From assembly GCF_004114535.1 (NCBI RefSeq), contig NZ_LBJC01000014.1:186001-250000 (forward strand): DNA of 64,000 nucleotides, in the 5' to 3' direction. The notes beneath the pieces were generated by a model. The model made no database searches. It saw only the letters and a list, made by a program, of their open reading frames with translations, and had not been told where the DNA came from. This DNA comes from Bradyrhizobium nanningense. GTDB taxonomy: Bacteria; Pseudomonadota; Alphaproteobacteria; Rhizobiales; Xanthobacteraceae. A program made the translations under genes and the position numbers. This document shows positions 28,579 through 38,765 of this stretch, one piece after another; position 1 is the stretch's first letter; the number at the start of each line of letters is the position of its first letter.

Positions 28579-28664
28579 CGTCATGCCCGGGCTTGTCCCG
28601 GGCATCCACGATCTTCGAACCAAGTGGCACCGCGTGGATGGCCGGGACAAGCCCGGCCATGACG
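28579..28664. repeat. Palindromic repeat inside the urease operon (ureA-ureB gap)
   Basis: Two 32-base arms (28579-28610 and 28633-28664) are near-perfect reverse complements, each starting or ending with CGTCATG...TGACG and holding the GCCCGGG-TTGTCCCGGGC core. Each arm is itself partly palindromic. This is one of the intergenic repeats frequent in Bradyrhizobium. It lies within an operon, so transcripts must read through a strong hairpin. Confidence 0.82.
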
Positions 28665-28688
28665 CAGCGGAGCAAGACGAGGTAGCAC

Positions 28689-28994
28689 ATGATCCCCGGC
28701 GAACTCTTCATCCAGGACGGCGAGATCGAGCTCAATGCCGGCCGCAAGACCGTGACGTTGACGGTCGCCAACACCGGCGACCGACCGATCCAGGTCGGCT
28801 CGCACTACCATTTCTTCGAGACCAATCCGGCTCTGAAGTTCGACCGCAAGAAAGCCCGAGGCATGCGCCTCGACATCGCCGCCGGCACCGCCGTCCGCTT
28901 CGAGCCCGGCCAGACCCGCGACGTCCAGCTCGTTGCGATGGCGGGCAAGAAGACCATTTATGGCTTCCGCGGCGACGTGATGGGGAAGCTGTGA
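28689..28994 (+). CDS. ureB: Urease beta subunit UreB
   Basis: A 101-residue beta subunit. It begins [18 protein letters not shown] and contains [17 protein letters not shown] and the [16 protein letters not shown] region, all diagnostic. It is a complete single subunit, not fused with UreA. It starts at ATG 28689 with GAGGTA upstream. The next gene is not ureC but an HD-domain hydrolase. Confidence 0.97.
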   Translation: MIPGELFIQDGEIELNAGRKTVTLTVANTGDRPIQVGSHYHFFETNPALKFDRKKARGMRLDIAAGTAVRFEPGQTRDVQLVAMAGKKTIYGFRGDVMGKL

Positions 28995-29051
28995 TCTCCG
29001 AAGGAACGAGCCTGGTGCGGCACGGTTGAGGCGAAAACGGAGGTCTTTGCC

Positions 29052-29591
29052 ATGCTGACACCGATCCGCCTCATCTCCGAAGCTGCCGAGCTCGCCGCGC
29101 AGCGCCACAACGGTATGGCGCGCAAGGGGCGCGGCAACGAGCCCTATATCAATCATCTCGCCGAGGTCGCGAACCTGCTTGCGACCGCGACCGATGGTGC
29201 CGATGCCGAGCTGGTTGCTGCCGGCTGGCTGCATGATTCCATCGAAGACACCGACACCACGCGCGAGGAGCTCGCGCAGCGATTTTCCGAGCGGGTCGCC
29301 GCGCTCGTCGCGGAGTGCACCGATGACATGAGCCTGCCGAAAGCCGAGCGGCGGCGGCTTCAGGTGCGCGACGCGCCGAAGAAATCCCCCGGCGCCAAGC
29401 TGATCAAGATCGCCGACAAGATCAGCAATACGGGGGCGCGCATTCAAACCGATCCGAGTGCCGCGGAGCGCGCCGATCTCGCCGATTACGTCGCGTGGGC
29501 CTCGCAAGTGGTTGCGGGGTGCCGCGGCGGCAATGCGTGGCTCGACGAGAAGTTCGATGATGCCGTGAAAGCAGCAAGGGCCTTGCTGTGA
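29052..29591 (+). CDS. HD-domain hydrolase, MESH1-like small alarmone hydrolase
   Basis: A 179-residue single-domain HD hydrolase. The MESH1/SpoT-type residues are in place: Arg24-Lys25, His35 (YINHLAEV), His61-Asp62 with Glu65-Asp66 ([10 protein letters not shown]) and Asp122 ([11 protein letters not shown]). The segment [15 protein letters not shown] with KSPGAKL is close to the animal MESH1 sequence as I remember it. MESH1 removes the 3'-diphosphate of (p)ppGpp and can dephosphorylate NADPH. There is no synthetase or regulatory domain. It lies between ureB and ureC on the same strand with short gaps (57 and 34 bases), so it should be expressed with urease under nitrogen limitation. Substrate is inferred from the family. 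Confidence 0.85.
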   Translation: MLTPIRLISEAAELAAQRHNGMARKGRGNEPYINHLAEVANLLATATDGADAELVAAGWLHDSIEDTDTTREELAQRFSERVAALVAECTDDMSLPKAERRRLQVRDAPKKSPGAKLIKIADKISNTGARIQTDPSAAERADLADYVAWASQVVAGCRGGNAWLDEKFDDAVKAARALL

Positions 29592-29625
29592 CCATCCCAA
29601 CATTCAAACGCAAACGGGGCTCGTG

Positions 29626-31341
<1,716 letters not shown>

Positions 31342-31360
31342 AACAGCGCCTCAACGCATG

Positions 31361-31381
31361 TCCCCGGCGGTCGTCCGGGGA
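31361..31381 (+). other. Short GC-rich hairpin after ureC
   Basis: TCCCCGG and CCGGGGA pair around a seven-base loop, 19 bases past the ureC stop. It lacks a T-run, so it may be a processing or stabilising stem rather than a full terminator. The gap to the next gene is 124 bases. Confidence 0.5.
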
Positions 31382-31465
31382 TGGCTTTTCCGTTGCGTTC
31401 GATCCCGCCTGGTCTAATGTCCCGCCCGGTATTGAACCCTAGAACAAAAGCCGGGAGGATTTCTC

Positions 31466-31765
31466 GTGATCTACGTCGTTGCCACCTTGACCATCAAGCC
31501 CGAAACGCGCGCCGAATTCATTGCAGCCGCCATCGCCTGCATCAAGGAGACGCGGAAAGAGCCCGGCAATATCGCCTACGATCTGCACGAGAGCGTCACC
31601 GATCCTGCCAAGATGGTGTTCGTCGAGCAGTGGGAGAACGCCGAGGCGCTGGTGCCGCATCGTGGCATGGAGCATATGAAGACGTTCGGGCGCGTCGCGG
31701 TGAAGTGCTTCACGGCGCCGCCGAAGATCGAAGTGATCACGCCCGAGAAGGTCGAGACACGGTAA
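31466..31765 (+). CDS. Antibiotic biosynthesis monooxygenase (ABM) family protein
   Basis: A 99-residue dimeric alpha-beta barrel protein of the ABM family. It has the typical start (VVATLTIKPETRAEFIAAA), the central EPGNIAYDLHESV and VFVEQWENAEALVPH. Relatives act as cofactor-free quinol monooxygenases or haem-degrading enzymes; the substrate here is unknown. Translation starts at GTG 31466, supported by GGGAGGA at 31453-31459. It is placed between ureC and ureE on the same strand, but I know of no established link to urease. Confidence 0.83.
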   Translation: MIYVVATLTIKPETRAEFIAAAIACIKETRKEPGNIAYDLHESVTDPAKMVFVEQWENAEALVPHRGMEHMKTFGRVAVKCFTAPPKIEVITPEKVETR

Positions 31766-31777
31766 CGGGGTAAAAGC

Positions 31778-32410
31778 ATGATCCGGGCGACGCAGGTTAA
31801 GGGACAGTACCGCTTCACGGAAGCGCCAGCGGACACGGTCGTGCTCGATTTCGACGACCGGCACCGCCGCCGCATGGCGATGACGGGCACGCGGGGGCTC
31901 GAATTCCTGCTCGACCTCGAGCATGCCACGGCGCTCCGCGGCGGCGATGCGCTGGTGCTGGAGGACGGCCGGCTGGTCGAGGTGGTCGCGGCGCCCGAGC
32001 CGCTGCTGGAAATCCGCGGCCGTGATCCGCATCACCTCGTTCGTGTCGGCTGGCATCTCGGTAACCGCCATCTGCCGACCCAGATCATGGCGAAGGCCTT
32101 GCGCATTCGCCGTGATCACGTCATCGAGGCCATGGTGAAGGGCCTCGGCGCGCGTGTGATCGAGATCGACGCGCCGTTCGATCCCGAAGGCGGCGCTTAT
32201 GCAGATGCCGGTCACGCGCATGGACACGATGACCATGCGCATCACGACCACGATCATGGCCGCGATCACCATGATCACCACGGCGACGATCACCACCACC
32301 ACGGTCATGCCGTACATGACCATGGTCACGATCATCACCATCACCACGACGAGCATTGCGACCATCCCGACCATCACCACGGCCACAAGCATGCTCATGA
32401 CCACAAATGA
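31778..32410 (+). CDS. ureE: Urease accessory nickel metallochaperone UreE with long His-rich tail
   Basis: A 210-residue nickel carrier. The N-terminal domain (about residues 1-70) and the metal-binding C-terminal domain ([14 protein letters not shown], then [20 protein letters not shown]) are standard. The last ~70 residues are almost entirely His, Asp and Gly with more than 30 histidines and one Cys. This tail is long even for UreE and probably buffers nickel. The DNA for the tail is a run of CAC/CAT/GAC codons. The stop lies 14 bases inside the start of ureF. Confidence 0.94.
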   Translation: MIRATQVKGQYRFTEAPADTVVLDFDDRHRRRMAMTGTRGLEFLLDLEHATALRGGDALVLEDGRLVEVVAAPEPLLEIRGRDPHHLVRVGWHLGNRHLPTQIMAKALRIRRDHVIEAMVKGLGARVIEIDAPFDPEGGAYADAGHAHGHDDHAHHDHDHGRDHHDHHGDDHHHHGHAVHDHGHDHHHHHDEHCDHPDHHHGHKHAHDHK

Positions 32411-33119
32411 ACCGAACAGCGCCGGTGGCCTCGACGAGGGCGAGGCGGCGGCGCTGTATCGGCTGATGACCTGGCTGTCGCCGGCATTCCCGGTGGGCGG
32501 TTTTTCCTATTCCAGCGGCATCGAATGGGCGGTCGAGGCGGGTGACATCGTCGATATTGCAACGCTGGCGGACTGGCTCGACGCGATGCTCGGTGACGGC
32601 TCCGGCTTTTGCGATGCGACGTTTCTGGTCCACGCCTATCGCGCCGCGGAGGCGGGCGACAAGGCCACTTTGAACGATGTCGCCGAGCTTGCCGCGGCTT
32701 TCGTGCCCTCGCGTGAGCGGCAGTTGGAGACGAACTCGCAAGGCCGTGCCTTCATCGACATCACCCGTGCCGCGTGGGATGCCGACAGGCTGGATGCCAT
32801 GATTGCGGCATGCCGCACGCCACTGATCTATCCTGTCGCCGTCGGCGTTGTTGCAGCTCAGCACGGCATTCCGCTGGCGCCGACGTTGCACGCGTTCCTG
32901 CATGCGCTGGTCTCGAACTGGATTTCTGCGGCCAGCCGCCTCATTCCACTCGGCCAGACCGACAGCCAGCGCGTGCTGGTGAGGCTGGAAGCCGCCGTGG
33001 CCACCACCGCCAATCGTGCGCTGAACGCGACATTGGACGATCTCGGCAGCGCGACCTTCCGCGCCGATCTCGCCAGCCTGCGGCACGAGACACAATATAC
33101 GCGGCTGTTCCGGTCGTAA
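32397..33119 (+). CDS. ureF: Urease accessory protein UreF
   Basis: A 240-residue helical accessory protein that acts with UreD and UreG to check and drive nickel insertion. Clear motifs are [25 protein letters not shown] and, later, [22 protein letters not shown] start at ATG 32397 (MTTNEPNS), within the ureE tail; an ATG two codons earlier is possible. A longer reading frame to 32199 is only the shifted translation of the His-rich repeat and is not credible. Confidence 0.93.
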   Translation: MTTNEPNSAGGLDEGEAAALYRLMTWLSPAFPVGGFSYSSGIEWAVEAGDIVDIATLADWLDAMLGDGSGFCDATFLVHAYRAAEAGDKATLNDVAELAAAFVPSRERQLETNSQGRAFIDITRAAWDADRLDAMIAACRTPLIYPVAVGVVAAQHGIPLAPTLHAFLHALVSNWISAASRLIPLGQTDSQRVLVRLEAAVATTANRALNATLDDLGSATFRADLASLRHETQYTRLFRS

Positions 33120-33160
33120 GAAGCGCCGCGCCTTTAACCCATCGGGAGAAAGCGAACGAC

Positions 33161-33784
33161 ATGTCTATATCTCACGGCCCCTTGCGTGTCGGCATCGGCG
33201 GTCCGGTCGGATCGGGCAAGACCCAGCTGATGGACCTGCTCTGCAAGGCCATGCGAGAACGCTATGACATCGCCGCGATCACCAACGACATCTACACCAA
33301 ATGGGATGCGGAGTTCCTGGTGCGTTCGGGCTCGCTGACGCCGGACCGCATTGCCGGCGTCGAGACCGGCGGCTGCCCGCACACCGCGATCCGCGAAGAT
33401 GCCTCGATGAATCTCGCTGCGGTCGCGGACATGCGCGCCAAATTTCCCGGGCTCGATCTCGTGCTGATCGAGTCCGGCGGCGATAATCTCGCTGCCACTT
33501 TTTCCCCGGAGCTGGCCGACCTCACCATCTACGTGATCGACGTCGCCGCCGGCGACAAGATCCCGTCCAAGGGCGGTCCCGGCATCACCCGGTCCGATCT
33601 TCTGGTCATTAACAAGATCGACCTCGCCCCCCATGTCGGTGCCTCCCTTGAGAAGATGGACACGGATGCCAGGCGCATGCGTGGCGAGCGTCCTTTCGTC
33701 ATGACCAACCTGAAGAAGAGCGAGGGGCTTGACCGCATCGTCGGCTTCATTGAGGCCAAAGGCGGCTTGAAACGGGCCGGCTGA
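33161..33784 (+). CDS. ureG: Urease accessory GTPase UreG
   Basis: A 207-residue SIMIBI-class GTPase that couples GTP hydrolysis to nickel delivery. P-loop [11 protein letters not shown] (about residues 13-23), the metal-binding CPH motif in [28 protein letters not shown] and the NKIDLAP guanine-recognition motif are all present. Length is standard. It starts at ATG 33161 behind GGGAGAA and ends the urt-ure locus. Confidence 0.97.
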   Translation: MSISHGPLRVGIGGPVGSGKTQLMDLLCKAMRERYDIAAITNDIYTKWDAEFLVRSGSLTPDRIAGVETGGCPHTAIREDASMNLAAVADMRAKFPGLDLVLIESGGDNLAATFSPELADLTIYVIDVAAGDKIPSKGGPGITRSDLLVINKIDLAPHVGASLEKMDTDARRMRGERPFVMTNLKKSEGLDRIVGFIEAKGGLKRAG

Positions 33785-34045
33785 CGCCGCGACGACTTGG
33801 CGCACGGGTTTTTCGCCGTTAACCTTGGGGTCGAGGCGCAGGGGCGGAACAAATTTCGGACACGGCGATTGATTACCTCCGGCGCCCGGGCCATCCATCC
33901 TGGCCAGACCATCGGCCGGGCGGATTAAGCTTTTCAGGCGACCTACGTTGCGTACCGATGTCTCCTCCTCCATTATCTCTGCCACCGGGGGTCACCCTGT
34001 TTCGGCACATGGCCGTTCGAGCGGCGTTCATATGCTCCTTGTTTA

Positions 34046-35737
34046 TTGCCGACCTTCTGCTTTGGCCTGAGTAGTCGCGTGGTCCGGCTGGGTTTCATCA
34101 TCGGTTTCATCGCTCTGCTCGGAGCCTTGCTCTCCGGGCTTGCAGCCTATCGCGTCCACGACCAGGAGCTGGCACTGGACCGGATCGCGCTCGCGCGTGC
34201 GATCGACGTTCATGCCAGTCTGGTCCAGGACAGGCTCACCGAGCGCGAACTGCTCGCGCGCGTCGCCTCAGGCCTGTTCCGCACGCCGTCCGTGATCAAG
34301 CCGAACATGCTGGAGCCGCTGCGCTCGGCCATCTACGCCTTCAAGACGGATTTCGTGGTAGCCGGCTGGGTTGCCCGGCTGAAGCCGAACGAGCTTATCG
34401 CGGCGCAGGCTGCCATCGGCGGCGCGGGCTTCCCGAATCCGAAGATCCGCAGCTATGACGACAAGCCGATCAATCCGGTCGAGGTCACTCAGCCGATCGA
34501 CGTGCTGCTGGATCTCGAGCCGCGCAGCGACGAGACCAAGGCTCTGCCGGGCCGCAGTTACGACCAGGACCCGGTTCGCAGCGCCATGCTGACGCGCGCC
34601 CGGATCGAGAAGAGATCGGTGGCCTCCGATCCGGTTCCGCTGTTGCGCGGAAACGGGCCGGTCGGCGTCATCGTGGCTGCGCCCGTCATTCCCGAGGGGG
34701 CAACCGAGCCGGCCGGATTCGTCACGTTCTCCTACGAACTCGCCTCGATGATGCTGACCAATGACGACATGTCGTTGTTCTCGGTCGCGCTCAGGGATCC
34801 GCGCAAGGAAGGCGGCGAGCTGATCGCCAACGACCAGGGCGTGGTCTCGACGCGCGGCGTGGCGGCGGACGGGCCGGCGCCGTCGGCGACGCGCACGGTG
34901 AGCTTCGGTGGCCGTGATTGGCAACTCGGCTATTACGCGAAGACCAACTCGGTGCGCCGTGCCGAGCAGACTGCGATCATCGTGGCGGCGATCGGCTTTG
35001 CGATCACGGCGATGGTGTGCGGTCTGTTTGGCTATGTCGCCTACAACAATCTGCGGCTCAGTCGGGAAATCCAGGTCAGAATCGGCTTCGAGCGCCGGCT
35101 GACCGCGGTGATCGACGAGCTCAACCACCGGGTCAAGAACATCCTTGCGGTGATCCAGTCGATCGTGACGCGCACCTTGCGCCATGGCGCGGACATCGAC
35201 GTCGCCCGCGAGCTCCTGATCGGACGCATCCACGCGATGTCCAACGTGGTCTCGCTGCTCAGCGAGAGCCAGTGGCAGGGCGTCAAGCTGAAGGGCCTGT
35301 TCGAGGCGCGTGCCATCCCGCATGCCGATCGCATCGCCGTCACCGGTCCTGATATCGCGGTCAGCGCGCGCGCTGCGCAGAGCCTCTCGCTGCTGTTCTT
35401 CGAGCTTGCCTCGCATTCCGACGAGGGCTTGTCGCTGGTCGGCAAACATCCGCACATCACGGCTAACTGGACGGTGACGGGCGAGGGGCCCGACGAGGTC
35501 TTCCATTTCCGCTGGGAGGAGTTCAACACCAGCGAGGCGACGCGGCGCCCCGATTCCGATTTCGGCCTGATCCTGCTCGACCGCGTCGCCCCCGAGGCGC
35601 TCGGCGGCACCGCCAAGCGCTATTTCACCGACGCCTCCTACGTCTATGAGCTGACCGCTCCGATGGAGACCGTGGTCGACATGACCGAACGCGATCGCAC
35701 CGATAAGATCTCGGCTCCGGTGCGGCCTGCGCGATAG
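34046..35737 (+). CDS. Membrane sensor histidine kinase, HWE/HisKA_2 type with CHASE-like sensor
   Basis: A 563-residue sensor kinase. Two membrane spans (about residues 13-35 and 308-332) enclose a periplasmic sensor of about 270 residues that resembles a CHASE domain (LARAIDVHASLVQDRL, AGWVARL, FVTFSYELASMML). The cytosolic part has the HWE/HisKA_2 phospho-acceptor His361 (DELNHRVKNILAVIQSI) and a degenerate ATPase domain ending FGLILLDRVAPEALGGTAKRYF. I see no receiver domain, and no response regulator gene adjoins it. The start is a TTG at 34046; a GTG at 34079 is an alternative. The 261-base gap upstream holds no gene I can see. Confidence 0.85.
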   Translation: MPTFCFGLSSRVVRLGFIIGFIALLGALLSGLAAYRVHDQELALDRIALARAIDVHASLVQDRLTERELLARVASGLFRTPSVIKPNMLEPLRSAIYAFKTDFVVAGWVARLKPNELIAAQAAIGGAGFPNPKIRSYDDKPINPVEVTQPIDVLLDLEPRSDETKALPGRSYDQDPVRSAMLTRARIEKRSVASDPVPLLRGNGPVGVIVAAPVIPEGATEPAGFVTFSYELASMMLTNDDMSLFSVALRDPRKEGGELIANDQGVVSTRGVAADGPAPSATRTVSFGGRDWQLGYYAKTNSVRRAEQTAIIVAAIGFAITAMVCGLFGYVAYNNLRLSREIQVRIGFERRLTAVIDELNHRVKNILAVIQSIVTRTLRHGADIDVARELLIGRIHAMSNVVSLLSESQWQGVKLKGLFEARAIPHADRIAVTGPDIAVSARAAQSLSLLFFELASHSDEGLSLVGKHPHITANWTVTGEGPDEVFHFRWEEFNTSEATRRPDSDFGLILLDRVAPEALGGTAKRYFTDASYVYELTAPMETVVDMTERDRTDKISAPVRPAR

Positions 35738-35747
35738 ATGGTGCCGG

Positions 35748-36362
35748 CTAGGCCTTGGGCCGCAACACCAGGTCGACCAGATTGCGGGCGTAGGCGGGCG
35801 TGATCGGCGCGATGCCGAAGACGTAGCGGTAGAACAGGCCGCCGTAGATCGCGTCGTAGAGATCCTCGGCCGGCCCTTCGGCCAGGATGCTGCCGTCGTT
35901 CTGGCCCGCCGCAATCATCTCCACCAGCGCGTCGCGACGGAATTGTAGATAGCGGGCGTAGAACAGCTCGGCGGAGCCGGTCTTGGAAATGCATTCAGAG
36001 ATGACGGCGAGTTGCACCTTGCCGAACTCGCCCTGGAGCGCCTCGGCATAGGCCGCGGCATGACGGCGCGCGCGCGCCGCCGGGCTGCCGGAGCTCTCCG
36101 GAGGCAGCGGCAGCATCTGCGCTGCATGTCGAAGAAAGGCGTCGATCAAGAGCGCCTCGCGGGACGGCCACCACTTGTAGATCGTCATCTTGGAGACGCT
36201 GGAGTGGCGGGCGACCGCGTCGATGGTGGTGGCGGCAAGGCCGGTGGAAGCCATCAGCACATAGGCGCTTTCGAGAATGGCGTTGCTGGTCTCGATCGAT
36301 CGCGGACGACCGCGCCGCGGGGCGCCGTCGGCCCCGTCATCCCCGCCATTCGCCGTCACCAC
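35748..36362 (-). CDS. TetR/AcrR family transcriptional regulator
   Basis: A 204-residue regulator. The DNA-binding domain is clear: RRGRPRSIETSNAILESAYVLM, then GLAATTIDAVARHSSVSKMTIYKWWPSREALL (helix-turn-helix, about residues 45-75). The C-terminal ligand domain is of the TetR_C type. I chose the GTG at 36362, with AGGAG seven bases upstream; a longer frame would run into opgC. It lies 76 bases downstream of opgC on the same strand, so the two may be co-transcribed, but its target is unknown. Confidence 0.87.
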   Translation of the reverse strand: MVTANGGDDGADGAPRRGRPRSIETSNAILESAYVLMASTGLAATTIDAVARHSSVSKMTIYKWWPSREALLIDAFLRHAAQMLPLPPESSGSPAARARRHAAAYAEALQGEFGKVQLAVISECISKTGSAELFYARYLQFRRDALVEMIAAGQNDGSILAEGPAEDLYDAIYGGLFYRYVFGIAPITPAYARNLVDLVLRPKA

Positions 36363-36438
36363 GCCAGGTCTCCTCGCGCAACCCACTCCGTTCCGGGATA
36401 GCGCAGCCGCGGCGGCCGGCCTAGGGAAATCGGTCGCG

Positions 36439-37581
36439 CTAGGCCTGCTGCCGCCAGGCCTTGGGTAGATCCTGCCATCTCGACCAGGCGACATAGTAGG
36501 CCACCGCGGTCATCGCGGCGAATCCGGCGAGGCTCACCACGATCTGCATCGCGACCAGATTGGCGCTGGTGATCAGGATAAGATGGCCGGCGAAAGACAG
36601 GAACACTCCGACGCAGAACACGGCCAGCCATTCCTCGCCGCATCTGATGACCGCCTGGAGCGGCTTCAGACGCAGGCCGGGGTGATCGGCCGGAATGAGA
36701 TGAGTCGCGAGGAAGGCGAGTGCGAGGAAGTGAACCACGCGATAGGGCGCGAGGTTTTCCTTGTCGGTCGGGGCGATACTGTCGAGCAGAAGGTGCGGCA
36801 AGTAGCTGGACAATTGCGGCGAATGGCGCAGCAGGGTGACCGCCATCGCGAATACGAGATAGGTCCCGGCGAGTACCCGTAGCCAGGGCATGTCGCGTAG
36901 CGCGCGCCCCGGCGCGCCTGTGACGGCGAACCAGCCTCCGAGCACCATCAGCATCTGCCAGCACAGCGGATTGAAGGTCCATTCCTGGTCCGGATAGACC
37001 CGAAAATTCCAGTCGAACCAGCGCGCGGCAAGATACAGCGCGACCGATGCCGCCAGCGTCACGTTGGGCCGCCGCAACAGGCCCCACAGCGCGAATGGAA
37101 AGAAGGCCATCAGCGGGATCATCAATTGCAGGAGATCGAGGTTCAGCGGCTCCTCCTGGAGCACGAGGCCGCGGACCAGGATGCGCAGCGGATGCTCGAG
37201 GATCCCCGAGATGTTGTATTCGTGGATGATTTCCGGCGCCATCGACTGCGAGGCGACGTAGGCGATGGTGTCGATGTAAATCACGAACAGCACGACATAG
37301 GCGGCATAGAGCCGCCAGACGCGACGGAAGATGCGCGTTGCGGCGACGAGATAGCCGCGCTCCAGCGCGATCCGGCCGTGGATGACCGCGACACCATAAC
37401 CGACCACGAACACGAACAGGTCGGCGGCGCCGCTGAAGCCGAAGTTGCGCAGCGTCAGCAGGTTGACGATGTTGTTCGGGATGTGGTCGACGAAAACCGA
37501 CCAATTGGCGATGCCGAGCGTCAAATAGAGCCTGGCGTCATGATGGAAGGCGGCAAGGTTTGCCTGGACGGAGGGTTTCAT
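36439..37581 (-). CDS. opgC: OpgC family membrane protein (succinylation of periplasmic glucans)
   Basis: A 380-residue integral membrane acyltransferase of the OpgC family. About ten membrane spans are visible. Family marks include the N-terminal LGIANWSVFVDHIPNNIVN with the GFSGAADLFVFVVGYG segment, and PYRVVHFLALAFLATHLIP near the end. OpgC proteins add succinyl groups to osmoregulated periplasmic glucans, giving them negative charge; in Bradyrhizobium these glucans matter for osmotic adaptation and symbiosis. The start at ATG 37581 is supported by an open upstream region of 186 bases with no other gene. Confidence 0.9.
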   Translation of the reverse strand: MKPSVQANLAAFHHDARLYLTLGIANWSVFVDHIPNNIVNLLTLRNFGFSGAADLFVFVVGYGVAVIHGRIALERGYLVAATRIFRRVWRLYAAYVVLFVIYIDTIAYVASQSMAPEIIHEYNISGILEHPLRILVRGLVLQEEPLNLDLLQLMIPLMAFFPFALWGLLRRPNVTLAASVALYLAARWFDWNFRVYPDQEWTFNPLCWQMLMVLGGWFAVTGAPGRALRDMPWLRVLAGTYLVFAMAVTLLRHSPQLSSYLPHLLLDSIAPTDKENLAPYRVVHFLALAFLATHLIPADHPGLRLKPLQAVIRCGEEWLAVFCVGVFLSFAGHLILITSANLVAMQIVVSLAGFAAMTAVAYYVAWSRWQDLPKAWRQQA

Positions 37582-37767
37582 TGAGTAAAATAGCTTTGAG
37601 AATCAGGGTGATGCTTTTAGCGGCAACCGCCTGCGCATCCGAGTAGCGTTTGCGTGAGTGGTGGCCGATCTTGTCCGGCCGGCGCAAAATTGCGCTCCGT
37701 CGCCCGTGTCGAATTCGGGGAGATGCTCGCAGCTCTTATGACGAAATTTTCTAACCCGCTCGGGCCG

Positions 37768-38223
37768 TCACTCGGCCGGCTCGGCCGATACCTCGTCGGG
37801 CATACCGGCGCGGCTCGCCAGGATGCCGAGGGCGACGCCGCCGATTGCCAGGATCGGCAATAGCCGCTTGACCCCGATGGCACGAACGATCTGGAGCCCG
37901 GTGGCGAGCAGCATGGGGTCCGCGAGCATGCTCTGCGCCGCGGATTTCGCGGCGCGCTCGGCCGCGATCTGGGCTTGCTTACGCAGCTCTCGCTTGTAGG
38001 CCCAGTAGCTCACGGCTGCGGCCAGCGTCAGGAGAAAGAAAACGCCGGCGCCCGCGAGGCAGGCCTGCACTGGACCATACTTGTTGAGCACGGAGATGAA
38101 TGCCGCCGCGCACAGGAAGCACGTGGTGATGAACAAAGCGAACGCCGCGCCTGCGGCCAGGGAGGTCAGCCGCACAGTCGTGCCCGTGGATGCACTGATC
38201 CCGTCGATGATGCGCTGAAACAT
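37768..38223 (-). CDS. Holin-like/phage-shock-type small membrane protein, unknown function
   Basis: A 151-residue membrane protein. Two membrane spans near residues 20-70 (AAGAAFALFITTCFLCAAAFI and LAGAGVFFLLTLAAAVSYWA) are followed by a charged Lys/Ala-rich helix and a third hydrophobic stretch (about residues 122-140). The layout resembles 'phage holin family'/DUF1469-like proteins, often found with YqjD-like genes, as here. The DUF883-like gene lies 93 bases upstream on the same strand, so they may share its stress promoter. I start at ATG 38223. Function is unknown. Confidence 0.65.
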   Translation of the reverse strand: MFQRIIDGISASTGTTVRLTSLAAGAAFALFITTCFLCAAAFISVLNKYGPVQACLAGAGVFFLLTLAAAVSYWAYKRELRKQAQIAAERAAKSAAQSMLADPMLLATGLQIVRAIGVKRLLPILAIGGVALGILASRAGMPDEVSAEPAE

Positions 38224-38316
38224 GGCCTTGCTCCTCAAATCCCCACAAGCCTATCTGTCCACAAGCCGGCATCGGCGGCGCGGTAGCACCGCCGCTGTAG
38301 TGTCCCCTCGCGCGTC

Positions 38317-38688
38317 CTATCGGCGCCAGGCGGCGCCGATCAGGAAGCCGATCCCGAGCGCGAGGGCGACGGTCGCGAGCGGCCGCTGCGTGATCGCGTC
38401 TTCGAGCGTCTCCTCGATCGATCCGTAGGCCTCCTGGGCCGCATCCATCATTGCGCTGCCGCGCTCCGACATGTCGTCCATCGCGGTGTCCATGTTCTCG
38501 CGCGCCTGGCGGTAGCCGCGGCGGGCCTGCTTGCTGGTGGAATTGGCAAAGGTGTTGAGCGCGTCGGTGATTTGGTCGGTGAGGGCGGCGATATCGCTTT
38601 TCACGGCTGCTACATCCTTCTCGAGGCGTTCTCTGGTGGCTTTATCGGTCCAGTCTCTCATCCCGGCTTCGGCACTGGTCGTGGACAT
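38317..38688 (-). CDS. DUF883/YqjD-ElaB-like membrane-anchored stress protein
   Basis: A 123-residue protein. A long charged helix (about residues 15-95, RERLEKDVAAVKSDIAALTDQI, then TLEDAI) is followed by a single C-terminal membrane anchor ending GIGFLIGAAWRR. This is the YqjD/ElaB/DUF883 pattern; in E. coli such proteins sit in the inner membrane and bind ribosomes in stationary phase. A GGAAC-N16-CGTT promoter lies 37 bases upstream of the ATG at 38688, placing it in the general stress regulon. Start codons further upstream would include that promoter and are rejected. Confidence 0.8.
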   Translation of the reverse strand: MSTTSAEAGMRDWTDKATRERLEKDVAAVKSDIAALTDQITDALNTFANSTSKQARRGYRQARENMDTAMDDMSERGSAMMDAAQEAYGSIEETLEDAITQRPLATVALALGIGFLIGAAWRR

Positions 38689-38725
38689 CGGGAGCTCCGA
38701 GCTGTTGACGGCGTGATAGCCGGAA

Positions 38726-38750
38726 AACGTTTCGTCACCGGGGAAGTTCC
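38726..38750 (-). promoter_or_regulatory. Sigma-EcfG promoter of the DUF883-like gene
   Basis: Read on the minus strand: GGAAC, 16 bases, CGTT. This is the consensus for the alphaproteobacterial general stress sigma factor EcfG. It ends 37 bases before the start codon at 38688, the right distance for a short leader. Confidence 0.75.
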
Positions 38751-38765
38751 GTTCGCGGAAACCGG

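Noticed and set aside
32199..32396. In-frame upstream extension of ureF rich in Met, Thr and Ile
   Set aside because: It is the +1-shifted reading of the His-rich ureE tail repeats; UreF proteins start near [13 protein letters not shown].
32206..32405. Short-period repeat resembling a CRISPR array or satellite
   Set aside because: It encodes the His/Asp tail of UreE; period and sequence are codon repeats, with no spacer structure.
33846..33870. GGAAC upstream of the sensor kinase as a sigma-EcfG -35 box
   Set aside because: No CGTT lies 16-17 bases downstream; the nearest matches are CGAT-like at the wrong spacing.
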